This document shows, one piece after another, positions 40,548 through 48,588 of a DNA stretch of 64,000 nt. Origin of the DNA: Pseudopelagicola sp. (lineage in GTDB: Bacteria > Pseudomonadota > Alphaproteobacteria > Rhodobacterales > Rhodobacteraceae); contig JAPHRE010000013.1 of NCBI GenBank assembly GCA_026195905.1, positions 62,001 to 126,000 on the forward strand. The letters run 5' to 3'. Each line of letters begins with the position of its first letter. Position 1 is the stretch's first letter. The notes under the pieces were generated by a model. That model ran no database searches. It was not told the DNA's origin and saw nothing but the letters and a program-made list of their open reading frames with translations. The position numbers and the translations under genes are program-made.

Positions 40548-40606
40548 TGGGGGTCCTCCTGTGTGCGACATGATCCCAAGGCGCGAGGAAAGGCAAGGGG
40601 AAGGGG

Positions 40607-40643
40607 GAGGGGGCTGTGCCCCCTCTTGGGCCGTTGGCCCAAG
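40607..40643. terminator. Two back-to-back GC-rich hairpins after livM
   Basis: GAGGGGGC and GCCCCCTC form an 8-bp stem with a 3-nt loop (40607-40625). It shares its last base with CTTGGGCC and GGCCCAAG, a second 8-bp stem (40625-40643). Just to the right is CACCCCCAAGGTATTG. They probably end the Liv operon transcript about 40 nt after the livM stop, although no T-run follows. The arrangement also looks like a dispersed intergenic repeat. Confidence 0.55.
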
Positions 40644-40683
40644 TCACCCCCAAGGTATTGTCACCAAGAAGAAGGCATCTGCG

Positions 40684-41742
40684 CTATTTCCCGCCGCGCA
40701 GGCGTCCGACGATGCCGGTCGGGAAGAAATAGACCGAGAGGATAAACAACACGCCGAGCCAGAGGAGCCAGCGGTCTGCGTTCAACAGGTCCGGCAAGAT
40801 CGGCCAGCCTTCGAATGCGCTTGCGGCGCTTCCCATGAGATTTTGCAGGTAGTTCTGGGCGAGGATGAAAATCGTCGCACCGACCACCGCGCCATACATG
40901 GTCCCCATGCCGCCGATCACCACCATCAGGAGGATGTCGATCATGACCTCCATCGACAAGGACGTATCGGGGCCGACATAGCGTAGCCAGATGGCGTAGA
41001 TAGACCCGGCGAGCGCGGCGATGGCTGCGGAGATACAGGTCGCGGCCACGCGGTAATGCACCACGCGGTAGCCGATCGCTTCGGCGCGGAAATCGTTTTC
41101 ACGAATGGCGAGGAGGACGCGGCCAAATGGCGAGTGCACAATGCGCAGCATCAACAGGAACAGAACCAGAGAGACCCCAAAGACAAGGTAATATTTGAGC
41201 AGCTTGCCGTTCATCTTGACCCCGAAAATCTCACCGTCGGCGAATTTGAAGGCCGGGCCAAGCTCGCGCGGGATCTTGTAGGAAAGGCCGTCTTCGCCGC
41301 CGGTCAGGCCGGACAGTTGGGATACGAGGACGGCGACGGCAGAGGCCACGGCGAGCGTAATCATCGCAAAGAAGATGGCGCGCACCCGTAGCGAGAACAG
41401 GCCGATGATAAAGGCGAGAGCGGCCGCCAGAAGCGCGCCGGACACTGCGCCGACAAGCAGCGCGTCAAAGCCGCGGCCCATATGGGTTGAGGCCAGCGCG
41501 ACGCCGTAAGCGCCGAGGCCGAAGAACATCGTATGGGCAAAGCTCACGATGCCGCCATAGCCGAGCATCAGGTCATAGGATGCGACGAGCACGATAAAGA
41601 CACAGATGCGCGCGGCGGTATCGACAGAGCGCACGCCCGGAAACAGGAAGGGCGCAAAGGCAAGGCCGATCAGGATCGCGACGAGGACGACCGTAAGGAC
41701 GGGGCTTCGGGGCATGTCGCCGGAGAGGAGTTTGGTTAGCAT
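40684..41742 (-). CDS. livM: Branched-chain-type ABC transporter permease LivM
   Basis: The 352-aa integral membrane permease has the LivM layout: a hydrophobic N-terminus with FAPFLFPGVRSVDTAARICVF, then LMLGYGGIVSFAHTMFFGLGAYG and the EAA-like cytoplasmic loop with LLAIRENDFRAEAIGYRV. It pairs with LivH to form the inner-membrane channel. It is the last gene of the SBP-livG-livF-livH-livM operon, 10 nt after livH. Confidence 0.92.
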   Translation of the reverse strand: MLTKLLSGDMPRSPVLTVVLVAILIGLAFAPFLFPGVRSVDTAARICVFIVLVASYDLMLGYGGIVSFAHTMFFGLGAYGVALASTHMGRGFDALLVGAVSGALLAAALAFIIGLFSLRVRAIFFAMITLAVASAVAVLVSQLSGLTGGEDGLSYKIPRELGPAFKFADGEIFGVKMNGKLLKYYLVFGVSLVLFLLMLRIVHSPFGRVLLAIRENDFRAEAIGYRVVHYRVAATCISAAIAALAGSIYAIWLRYVGPDTSLSMEVMIDILLMVVIGGMGTMYGAVVGATIFILAQNYLQNLMGSAASAFEGWPILPDLLNADRWLLWLGVLFILSVYFFPTGIVGRLRGGK

Positions 41743-41752
41743 ATGTCTATCC

Positions 41753-42784
41753 TCACTTCGCTTTGACCACGGGGATCATCCCCATAGGACGCCACATCAG
41801 AATGGCCACCATCAGGCCGATATTGGAAATCAGGGCGAGTTTCGGTTCGAGGAAGGCGACGTAGTTTTGCAAGAGGCCGACGAGGAGCGCGCCGATAAAA
41901 CAGCCCTCGACCGACCCGAGGCCGCCGATAATCACCACGATGAAAATCAGGATCATCGACTGGTTGCCCATGTGGGCGGTGATGACTTCCTGATAAAGCC
42001 CCCAGAGCACACCGCCGAGACCCGCCAGCGCAGACCCGGCAAGGAAGACGCCGACAAAGACGAGGCGGAGGCGGTAGCCGAGTGCCTGCACCATTTCGCC
42101 ATTCTCGACACCGGCGCGCACGATCAGGCCGATCTTGGTGCTGCGCAGAACCCAGCGCATGGCGAGAAAGACGACTGCGCCGATGCCAACGGCGACGAGG
42201 CGGTATTTTTCAATCGCCGCGCCAAAGAAGGTCACAGCACCTTTGAGCGCCTCGGGCCGGGTAATATAGATTTCCTCGGGCCCCCAAAGGACGATGATGA
42301 GCTGTTCAACAACAATCAGCCCGCCCATTGTCACGAGGATTTGCTTGAGGTGGTGGCCGTAGACGGGTTTGACGATGACCTTTTCAAAGGCCCAACCCAT
42401 GAGGGCGGTCGCGGCCATAGCGCCGAGGATGGCGACAAACATCGCCGTCAGGTTCAGCGCCAGAGAGGGTGCACCGGTCATGTTTTCCAAGAGCAAAAGA
42501 AAAGAGACGCCGACAAACGCGCCAACAGACACAAACGCGCCGTGGCCGAAATTGATCACGTCCATGAGGCCGAACACGAGGGTCAGGCCCGAGGCCATGA
42601 TGAAGATCATCATCCCCATAGCGAGACCGGATACCGTGAGCGTCAGCCAGCTTGAGGTTGAGGGGATGGCCATGAGGCCGAGGGCCATGAGGCCGATGAC
42701 AAGCAATACGGGAGCGTATGGCGCGAGGCGCTGGGACAGGCTCGCTTGGGCTATGGTCGGGGTATGATCGGGGGCGGCGCTCAT
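41753..42784 (-). CDS. livH: Branched-chain-type ABC transporter permease LivH
   Basis: The 343-aa membrane permease has LTLVFGLMDVINFGHGAFVSVGAFVG, the conserved LivH segment for the second helix pair, and ENGEMVQALGYRLRLVFVGVF in the loop that contacts the ATPases. The N-terminus is about 40 residues longer than E. coli LivH and adds a membrane helix. It is followed by livM after 10 nt. Confidence 0.92.
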   Translation of the reverse strand: MSAAPDHTPTIAQASLSQRLAPYAPVLLVIGLMALGLMAIPSTSSWLTLTVSGLAMGMMIFIMASGLTLVFGLMDVINFGHGAFVSVGAFVGVSFLLLLENMTGAPSLALNLTAMFVAILGAMAATALMGWAFEKVIVKPVYGHHLKQILVTMGGLIVVEQLIIVLWGPEEIYITRPEALKGAVTFFGAAIEKYRLVAVGIGAVVFLAMRWVLRSTKIGLIVRAGVENGEMVQALGYRLRLVFVGVFLAGSALAGLGGVLWGLYQEVITAHMGNQSMILIFIVVIIGGLGSVEGCFIGALLVGLLQNYVAFLEPKLALISNIGLMVAILMWRPMGMIPVVKAK

Positions 42785-42830
42785 GGGCGGGGCTCCTGTC
42801 GGTCGGGGGCGGTGTAAAAGGGCGCGCGGG

Positions 42831-43556
42831 TCATTGATGGGTCTCCAGGCTCAGGCCCATGAGGCGTTCTTGCAACTCGGCGTTGGTCGCCAGTTCCTTC
42901 ATGTCGCCGGACCATGTCATGCGGCCATCGTCCATGACATTGGCGCTATCGCCCAAGGCGCGGGCGACGGAGAAATTCTGTTCCACGAGGAGGATCGACG
43001 CGCCTTGATCCTTCAATTCGCGCAAGGCGCGCGCCATAGTTGCGATGATCGCGGGGGCAAGCCCCTTGGTCGGCTCGTCGATGAGGTAGAGGCGGCGTTC
43101 CTCGATCATGGCGCGGGCGATGGTGAGCATTTGTTTCTGGCCGCCCGAGAGCGTACCTGCGTCTTTTTTCCAGAAGGTTTTGAGCGCCGGGAAGACGGTA
43201 AAGAGCCAGTCGAGCCGGGCGCTATTGATCGGGCCGGAGACGGCGGCGAGGATCATGTTTTCCTCAACCGTGAGGTCGGCGAAAATCCCCATGTCCTCGG
43301 GGACAAAGCCGATGCCGAGCCGCGCGATGGCCGGGGTCGGCAGGCGCGAGATATCTTCGCCGTCAAACAGGATCGTGCCTTGATGGGCGCGCCAGTGGCC
43401 GATGATGGTACGCAGGGTTGTTGTCTTGCCGACGCCGTTGCGCCCGAGCAGCATCGTCACTTGGCCGCGCGGCACAGAGAGGTCGACGCCTTGCAGGATG
43501 TGATATTGCGCGATGTTGGTTTTGACGCCCGAGAGCGCGAGGATGGGGTCAGACAT
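42831..43556 (-). CDS. livF: Branched-chain-type ABC transporter ATPase LivF
   Basis: The 241-aa ATPase has Walker A LLGRNGVGKTTTL, signature LSGGQKQMLTIARAM and Walker B LYLIDEPTKGLAP. Its start overlaps the livG stop by 8 nt. It energises uptake through LivH and LivM. Confidence 0.93.
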   Translation of the reverse strand: MSDPILALSGVKTNIAQYHILQGVDLSVPRGQVTMLLGRNGVGKTTTLRTIIGHWRAHQGTILFDGEDISRLPTPAIARLGIGFVPEDMGIFADLTVEENMILAAVSGPINSARLDWLFTVFPALKTFWKKDAGTLSGGQKQMLTIARAMIEERRLYLIDEPTKGLAPAIIATMARALRELKDQGASILLVEQNFSVARALGDSANVMDDGRMTWSGDMKELATNAELQERLMGLSLETHQ

Positions 43557-44313
43557 CGGTCAACTCCTTGCCCATATAGGCCTCTTGCACCACATCGGAG
43601 GCGATGACTTCGGCCGGATCGCCATCGGCAGCCAGCGCGCCATTGTGCAAAACGATGATGCGGTCGGCGAGAGTTCGGATCACGTCCATCTTGTGTTCCA
43701 CGAGGAGAATGGAGCGATCTTTGCGCTGTTTCAGGTCGGCGATGAGGTCAAGCACCACGGGGGCTTCGTCGACGCTCATCCCGGCGGTGGGTTCGTCGAA
43801 CATATAGACAAGCGGATCCAGCGCGATCAGCAGCGCGACCTCAAGTTTGCGTTGGTCGCCATGCGACAGTTCGGACACGATCTGATCGGCCTGATCGCTC
43901 AGGCGGACGCGCTTGACGATTTCGAGGGCGGGGGCCGTGAGGTCATCATGGTCCGAGGCCATAGAGAACATATTGAATCCCCGACCGGCCTTGGATTGGA
44001 TCACCAAGCGGACGTTTTCCAGCACGTTGAGGTTCGGAAACAGGTTGGTGAGCTGAAAGGCGCGACCAATGCCGTTATGGGTGCGCTGGGCGACGGACAT
44101 GCGCGAGATGTCATGGCCATTGAGCAGCACCGAGCCTTCGGAGGCTGGAATCTGCCCCGAAATGAGGTTGAAATAGGTGGTCTTGCCTGCACCGTTGGGG
44201 CCGACGATCGCCGTCAATTCGCCCGCACGGAAGCTACAGGAGATATGATCCACCGCCACATGGCCGCCAAAGCGCACGGTCAGGTCGCGGGTTTCGAGAA
44301 TGGGATGGGACAT
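43549..44313 (-). CDS. livG: Branched-chain-type ABC transporter ATPase LivG
   Basis: The 254-aa ATPase has Walker A IVGPNGAGKTTYFNL, the LivG-type signature LSHGDQRKLEVALLIA and Walker B VYMFDEPTAGMSVDE. The ATG at 44313 (MSHPILETRDLTVRFGG) gives the usual N-terminus; the open frame runs 72 nt further without homology. It lies 75 nt after the binding-protein gene. Confidence 0.93.
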   Translation of the reverse strand: MSHPILETRDLTVRFGGHVAVDHISCSFRAGELTAIVGPNGAGKTTYFNLISGQIPASEGSVLLNGHDISRMSVAQRTHNGIGRAFQLTNLFPNLNVLENVRLVIQSKAGRGFNMFSMASDHDDLTAPALEIVKRVRLSDQADQIVSELSHGDQRKLEVALLIALDPLVYMFDEPTAGMSVDEAPVVLDLIADLKQRKDRSILLVEHKMDVIRTLADRIIVLHNGALAADGDPAEVIASDVVQEAYMGKELTDV

Positions 44314-44388
44314 GGGTCTTGGTTTCCGCGTGCGGGAAAAGAACGGCCCGACGGCGAGAGATGCCGCCGGGCCATGATTGCGCAAGGA

Positions 44389-45564
44389 TTACTTGTTGCG
44401 GACCGGGATCGGCAGATCGTCGATGCCCAGTTCACGGACAAGTTCCGGGATCGCCCATTCGACATCATCATCGACGCGGATCTTGAAGTGATACATGGAT
44501 TGCATCGCCTGGTGATCTTCGGCGCGGAATTTCATGGTGCCTTTGGGGGTCTCCCATTCCATGCCTTCCATGACCGAAATGAGGTCTTCGGTATCGGTGC
44601 CACCGGCCTTTTTTATGGCTTCGACGGCTGCGAGACCGGCGGCCATGCCCCCGGCGGTAAAGAAGTCCGGCGGAGAGTCAAAACGTTCGAAATGCGTTTT
44701 CACCAGCCAGTCGTTGACCGGGTTCTGCGGGATTTCATAGTAGTAATAGGTCGCGCCTTCCATGCCGGGGAAGTCCTTGTAGGCCTTCATCGCGGCGAGG
44801 ATGTTGCCGCCGGTCGCGATCTCGATGCCGAAACGGGACGGGTCCATAGCGTTGATCTTGCCCAAGGGGTTGCCGCCGCCAGCCCAGATAATGAAGAGCT
44901 TCTTCTCTCCATCGAGGTCTTTCATGGCGTTGAAGATACGTTCGGCTGCTGCGGTGAAGTCGGTCGTATCAGTCGGCACGTATTCTTCATGGGCCACCGA
45001 CGAGCCGACGCTTTCGAGCGCGTCCTTAAAGGCGGCGATACCGTCACGGCCAAAAGCGTAATCCTGTGCCAAGGTTGCGATATGCACGCCCTCACCAGCC
45101 AGGGCGATGGCGTTGGACACGGCGTCTTGTGACGAGTTGCGCCCGGTGCGGAAGATGTAACGGTTCCAGTTCGCGCCGGTGATCGAGTCGGCCACGGCGG
45201 GTTCCACGATCAGGATTTTCTCGTATTCCTCGGCCACGGGCAGCATGGCGAGCGCCACGCCCGAACTGACAGGACCAATCGCAAGATCGACCTCGTCATC
45301 GCCATAGGCCTCTTCGAGTAGGGCTTTGCCGTTTTCGGGCTTCAACTGGGTGTCTTTTTCGATCACGACGATCTTTTCGCCGTTGATTTCCATAGTGCCG
45401 TCGGTCGCGTATTCGAGACCAAGCATGAGACCGTCATGGCTTTGTTTGGCGTAGGCCTCTAAGGGGCCGGTTTTGCCATAGACATGAGCGATCGTGATAT
45501 CGGCGAAGGCCGCGCTGGTCATGGCAAGCGCCGAGACCATGCCGCCGAGCAGCATTCTTTTCAT
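44389..45564 (-). CDS. Liv-type periplasmic substrate-binding protein
   Basis: The 391-aa protein has a Sec signal peptide (MKRMLLGGMVSALAMTSAAFA, cut before DITIAHVYG). A type I periplasmic-binding fold follows (TGPLEAYAKQSHDGLMLGLEYATDG; later AQDYAFGRDGIAAFKDALES). It captures the ligand for LivHMGF. Although the transporter class is named for branched-chain amino acids, many such proteins bind aromatic acids. The neighbouring aromatic-amino-acid decarboxylase and paa genes suggest an aromatic ligand. An inverted repeat lies just upstream. Confidence 0.9.
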   Translation of the reverse strand: MKRMLLGGMVSALAMTSAAFADITIAHVYGKTGPLEAYAKQSHDGLMLGLEYATDGTMEINGEKIVVIEKDTQLKPENGKALLEEAYGDDEVDLAIGPVSSGVALAMLPVAEEYEKILIVEPAVADSITGANWNRYIFRTGRNSSQDAVSNAIALAGEGVHIATLAQDYAFGRDGIAAFKDALESVGSSVAHEEYVPTDTTDFTAAAERIFNAMKDLDGEKKLFIIWAGGGNPLGKINAMDPSRFGIEIATGGNILAAMKAYKDFPGMEGATYYYYEIPQNPVNDWLVKTHFERFDSPPDFFTAGGMAAGLAAVEAIKKAGGTDTEDLISVMEGMEWETPKGTMKFRAEDHQAMQSMYHFKIRVDDDVEWAIPELVRELGIDDLPIPVRNK

Positions 45565-45591
45565 CTGTTTCCTCCCTTATGCCGGGGCCGG

Positions 45592-45617
45592 TTTTGACCC
45601 TTTATGCATTGTCAAAA
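45592..45617 (-). promoter_or_regulatory. Candidate operator upstream of the Liv binding-protein gene
   Basis: TTTTGAC and GTCAAAA form a perfect 7-bp inverted repeat separated by 12 nt, 28 nt upstream of the binding-protein ATG. The right arm includes TTGAC, so it may overlap a -35 region. Spacing of about two helical turns between arms suits a dimeric regulator; which one is unknown. Confidence 0.4.
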
Positions 45618-45693
45618 CAGTAGAAGGCGGGGGGGCTTTCGGTCAATTGAGTGAAAATACCTATATCCGAACGGCCTATTTTTCAGGCGGTTT

Positions 45694-47106
45694 TCAGGGC
45701 AGGGCATCCGCGATCTCGCAGATCACGTCAAAGGCAAGCTGCACGTCTTCGCGGGTGGCATCGACCTGTCCGGCTTGAAAGCGGATCACAAGCGCATCAT
45801 CGACGCGCGTTTGGGTCAGGTAAATCCGCCCGTCGTCATTGATCGCATCCAAGAGACGTTGGTTTAGCGCATCAAGATCGGCCACATGCGCAGGGGCGTA
45901 GCGGAAGGTAAAGAGCGACAGAACCGGCGCGGTCACGATTTCAAAATCAGGTTCGGCGGCGAGGCGGGTATGAAGCTCTTCGGCCCAGGTCACATGGTTG
46001 CGGATCATATTCTGCAACCCTTCGACGCCGTATGTTCGCAGAACGAACCATATTTTCAGTGCGCGGAAGCGGCGGCCAAGGGGCACGGACCATTCCGAAT
46101 AGTTGATGATCCCGTCATGTCCGTGGGTCTTGAGGTATTCCGGCTTGATCGCCAGCGTGCGCACGAGGTCTTGGGGATTGCGAACGAAATGGGCAGAGCA
46201 GTCGAATTGCATGCCGAGCCATTTATGCGGGTTGAAGACGACCGAGTCGGCCTTGTCGATACCGTCCCAGAGGGGGCGGAACTCGGGGCAGATCATGGCG
46301 GCCCCGGCCCAGGCCGCATCCACATGGGTGTAGAGGTCATATTTTGCGGCCACGTCACAGGTTGCCGAGATATCGTCGCAGGCGCCTGTGCCCGTGCCAC
46401 CGACACAGGCGATGACCCCGGCGGGTTTGAGGCCGGCGGCGATGTCCTCGGCAATGGCGGCATCGAGCGCGGCCACGTCCATAGCGCGGGTTGCGCCGGT
46501 GGTCGGGATGCGGCGCAGGTTGGCCTGACCGATGCCGGATATCCAGATGGCCCGGTCGATGGAGGTATGCACCTCGCCCGAACAATAGACGCGCAGCGTA
46601 TCAAGCCCGGCAAGCCCGTGTTCATTGCCCTGCCAGCCGAGCGCACGTTCGCGCATGGTTAACACGGCGGCGAGGGTCGCGGTTGAGGCGCTATCCTGAA
46701 TGACTCCGGTGAAGTGCGGCGCGAGGCCTACACCGTCGCGCAACCATTCGAGCATGCGGGTTTCCATCTCGGTGGCCGCTGGTGAGGTCTGCCAGAGCAT
46801 ACATTGCGGCGCAATCACCGTTGCAAGGTAATCTGCAAGCATAGAGGGCGGCGTTGCGTTGGCGGGGAAATATGCGAAAAAGCGGGGGTGCTGCCAATGG
46901 GTCAGACCGGGAAGGACAATGCGTTCGAAATCGGCAAAGGTCTTTTCCATTGCGCCGCCTTTTTGCGGCGGGGCCGTGGGCAGTTGGGCCAGGATGTCAC
47001 CGGGGGCAACCTGTGCGCGGACAGGGCGGTCGCGCAGCGTTTCGTGATACTCCCGCGCCCAGTTTGATATCCGGGTGCCCCACGTGGCGAATTCGCTCCA
47101 TTTCAT
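45694..47106 (-). CDS. PLP-dependent aromatic-L-amino-acid decarboxylase family protein
   Basis: The 470-aa group II decarboxylase has the PLP-lysine motif FNPHKWLGM (Lys295), the PLP-contacting DAAWAGAA (Asp263), GEVHTSIDRA (His180) and HPRFFAYFPANATPPSMLAD near the substrate site. Family members decarboxylate phenylalanine, tyrosine, tryptophan or DOPA. Here phenylethylamine or a similar arylamine is a sensible product, because phenylacetate genes follow nearby. The ATG at 47106 has AAAGGAAAG upstream; the frame is open 294 nt further without homology. It is divergent from a MarR gene. Confidence 0.88.
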   Translation of the reverse strand: MKWSEFATWGTRISNWAREYHETLRDRPVRAQVAPGDILAQLPTAPPQKGGAMEKTFADFERIVLPGLTHWQHPRFFAYFPANATPPSMLADYLATVIAPQCMLWQTSPAATEMETRMLEWLRDGVGLAPHFTGVIQDSASTATLAAVLTMRERALGWQGNEHGLAGLDTLRVYCSGEVHTSIDRAIWISGIGQANLRRIPTTGATRAMDVAALDAAIAEDIAAGLKPAGVIACVGGTGTGACDDISATCDVAAKYDLYTHVDAAWAGAAMICPEFRPLWDGIDKADSVVFNPHKWLGMQFDCSAHFVRNPQDLVRTLAIKPEYLKTHGHDGIINYSEWSVPLGRRFRALKIWFVLRTYGVEGLQNMIRNHVTWAEELHTRLAAEPDFEIVTAPVLSLFTFRYAPAHVADLDALNQRLLDAINDDGRIYLTQTRVDDALVIRFQAGQVDATREDVQLAFDVICEIADALP

Positions 47107-47227
47107 CTGGCTTTCCTTTGTCTGCTCGGTGCGCGGCCCTCTGAGAGGGTGCGGCGGTTGATCGCGTCTGTTGTGGATGGGGCTAAATCTTATTGCCCTT
47201 CGGGTGCGCTCGGTGCATGAATATTGC

Positions 47228-47695
47228 ATGAAAACACCTCGATCCAAGCCCCTAACCAACCGCTCTTTGCCGATTGCTCTTTTGCGGGCGCGAGAGCGTG
47301 TCATGCTGCCAATCCGCGGAATGTTGGCAGATGCGGGCGTTACCGAGCAACAATGGCGCGTTATTCGGGTTCTTGACGAAGAGGGGCCGCTTGATCCCAC
47401 GACAATCGCGCGTCGCGCGGTTCTCCTGCTGCCGAGTTTGACACGTATCCTGCAAAAACTTGAGGAGAAGGGTCTTGTGACCCGCCGCCCGGACGATCAC
47501 GACCGGCGCCGGCAGGTGATTGAGGTCACGGATGCGGGGCGCAATATTATCGACGCCAATATGAGCACGAGCCATCGCATCCTTTCGGATTTGCGCGAAC
47601 GGCTGGGCGAAGAGCGCCACGAGACCCTGATCGACCTCCTTGGCGAGTTGACCGAGCTTGAGCCGCAAAAGGACAAAGGCCCAGTGACGCGTTAA
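47228..47695 (+). CDS. MarR-family regulator, HpaR-like
   Basis: The 155-aa winged-helix protein has the MarR core EQQWRVIRVLDEEGPLDPTTIARRA and the wing motif VTRRPDDHDRRRQVIEVT. The pattern LPIALLRARERVMLPIRGML is like HpaR, regulator of homoprotocatechuate catabolism, so an aromatic effector is likely. It is divergent from the decarboxylase gene and probably controls it. Two TGCATGAA copies 11 nt apart (47214 and 47225) overlap its own start and could be the operator. It converges with paaX (4-nt overlap). Confidence 0.85.
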   Translation: MKTPRSKPLTNRSLPIALLRARERVMLPIRGMLADAGVTEQQWRVIRVLDEEGPLDPTTIARRAVLLLPSLTRILQKLEEKGLVTRRPDDHDRRRQVIEVTDAGRNIIDANMSTSHRILSDLRERLGEERHETLIDLLGELTELEPQKDKGPVTR

Positions 47696-48516
47696 CGCGC
47701 GCGGGCAGCGTCTTCGAGATCCGTAATAGAGGGGCGGGGCAGAGCGTCGAGCGCGGCGATGACCTTGTCACGGCAGGCAAATCCGCGCCAACCGCCCGGA
47801 AAGAATGATCTCGGAAGGTCGGGATGGGCCAGCAAGGCCCGCCGCCAGTTATGGACGATCACCGCCCGCAAAATCGCCGCTTCAAGCGCAGAGATATGCG
47901 CCGCCGCGTGGATTTTCGGCAGGGCATGGTCAAGCGCGGCTTCCAGAGCCTTGTAGGCCGCGTCGAGGTCTGGCGTGCCGATCTTGGCGCAAAGCCACGC
48001 GGGGACATGCGCGGGCGTGCCGCTCATCACAAGGAAAGGTGCGTGGTCTTTTGGCGCTGCGCCGCGCCCGAGGTAGGTTCCGGGGGCCGCCACCACATAT
48101 CCTTTTGCACGCCAGATTTTATCCATTTCGCTCCGCTGTGCGGCGGGGGCGGGCTCTGCGAGGAGCAAATGCCAAGACGTGTCGATATTCGGCGCGGAAT
48201 CTGCGTAGATACGCGGACTTACAGCATCGCTTTCGGTCAGGCCATGCGGGGTCAGGCTATAGCGGCTGGTGCGGCCCTGACGCTGTGAGTGAAGCCAGCC
48301 GTCATTGCGCAAACGATGCAAGGCGACGCGCATCGCTTCGGGTTTGATGCCCATCGGATCGGTCAGGCGTGACAGGAGTGCGCCGCTGATCTGATCCCCC
48401 GGACGCCGCGCGAGGTCGCCAAAGATCGTCACCAGAATGGACCAGACCCTCTGATTGCGGTTGTAGGTCAGGATTTCGAGGCTCTCGTCGAACCATGTTT
48501 GGGGATTGTCGCGCAT
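47692..48516 (-). CDS. paaX: PaaX-family transcriptional repressor
   Basis: The 274-aa protein has the PaaX N-terminal winged helix (SILVTIFGDLARRPGDQISGALLSRL, then GIKPEAMRVALHRLRNDGWL) and the family's C-terminal domain. In E. coli PaaX represses paa operons until phenylacetyl-CoA binds. It lies 72 nt after paaZ on the same strand and is probably co-transcribed. A TetR regulator also occurs in the cluster, so control may be shared. Confidence 0.9.
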   Translation of the reverse strand: MRDNPQTWFDESLEILTYNRNQRVWSILVTIFGDLARRPGDQISGALLSRLTDPMGIKPEAMRVALHRLRNDGWLHSQRQGRTSRYSLTPHGLTESDAVSPRIYADSAPNIDTSWHLLLAEPAPAAQRSEMDKIWRAKGYVVAAPGTYLGRGAAPKDHAPFLVMSGTPAHVPAWLCAKIGTPDLDAAYKALEAALDHALPKIHAAAHISALEAAILRAVIVHNWRRALLAHPDLPRSFFPGGWRGFACRDKVIAALDALPRPSITDLEDAARAR

Positions 48517-48588
48517 AGCCGGTAGTATAGTGGGCCTTGTGGGCTTTGGCCATGCGGCGCCCCGGAGAGACGGGACGCCGCCGGAACT

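Noticed and set aside
43513-45132. 539-codon open frame opposite livG and the binding-protein gene
   Set aside because: Antisense shadow with no recognisable domain; the minus-strand Liv genes explain the region.
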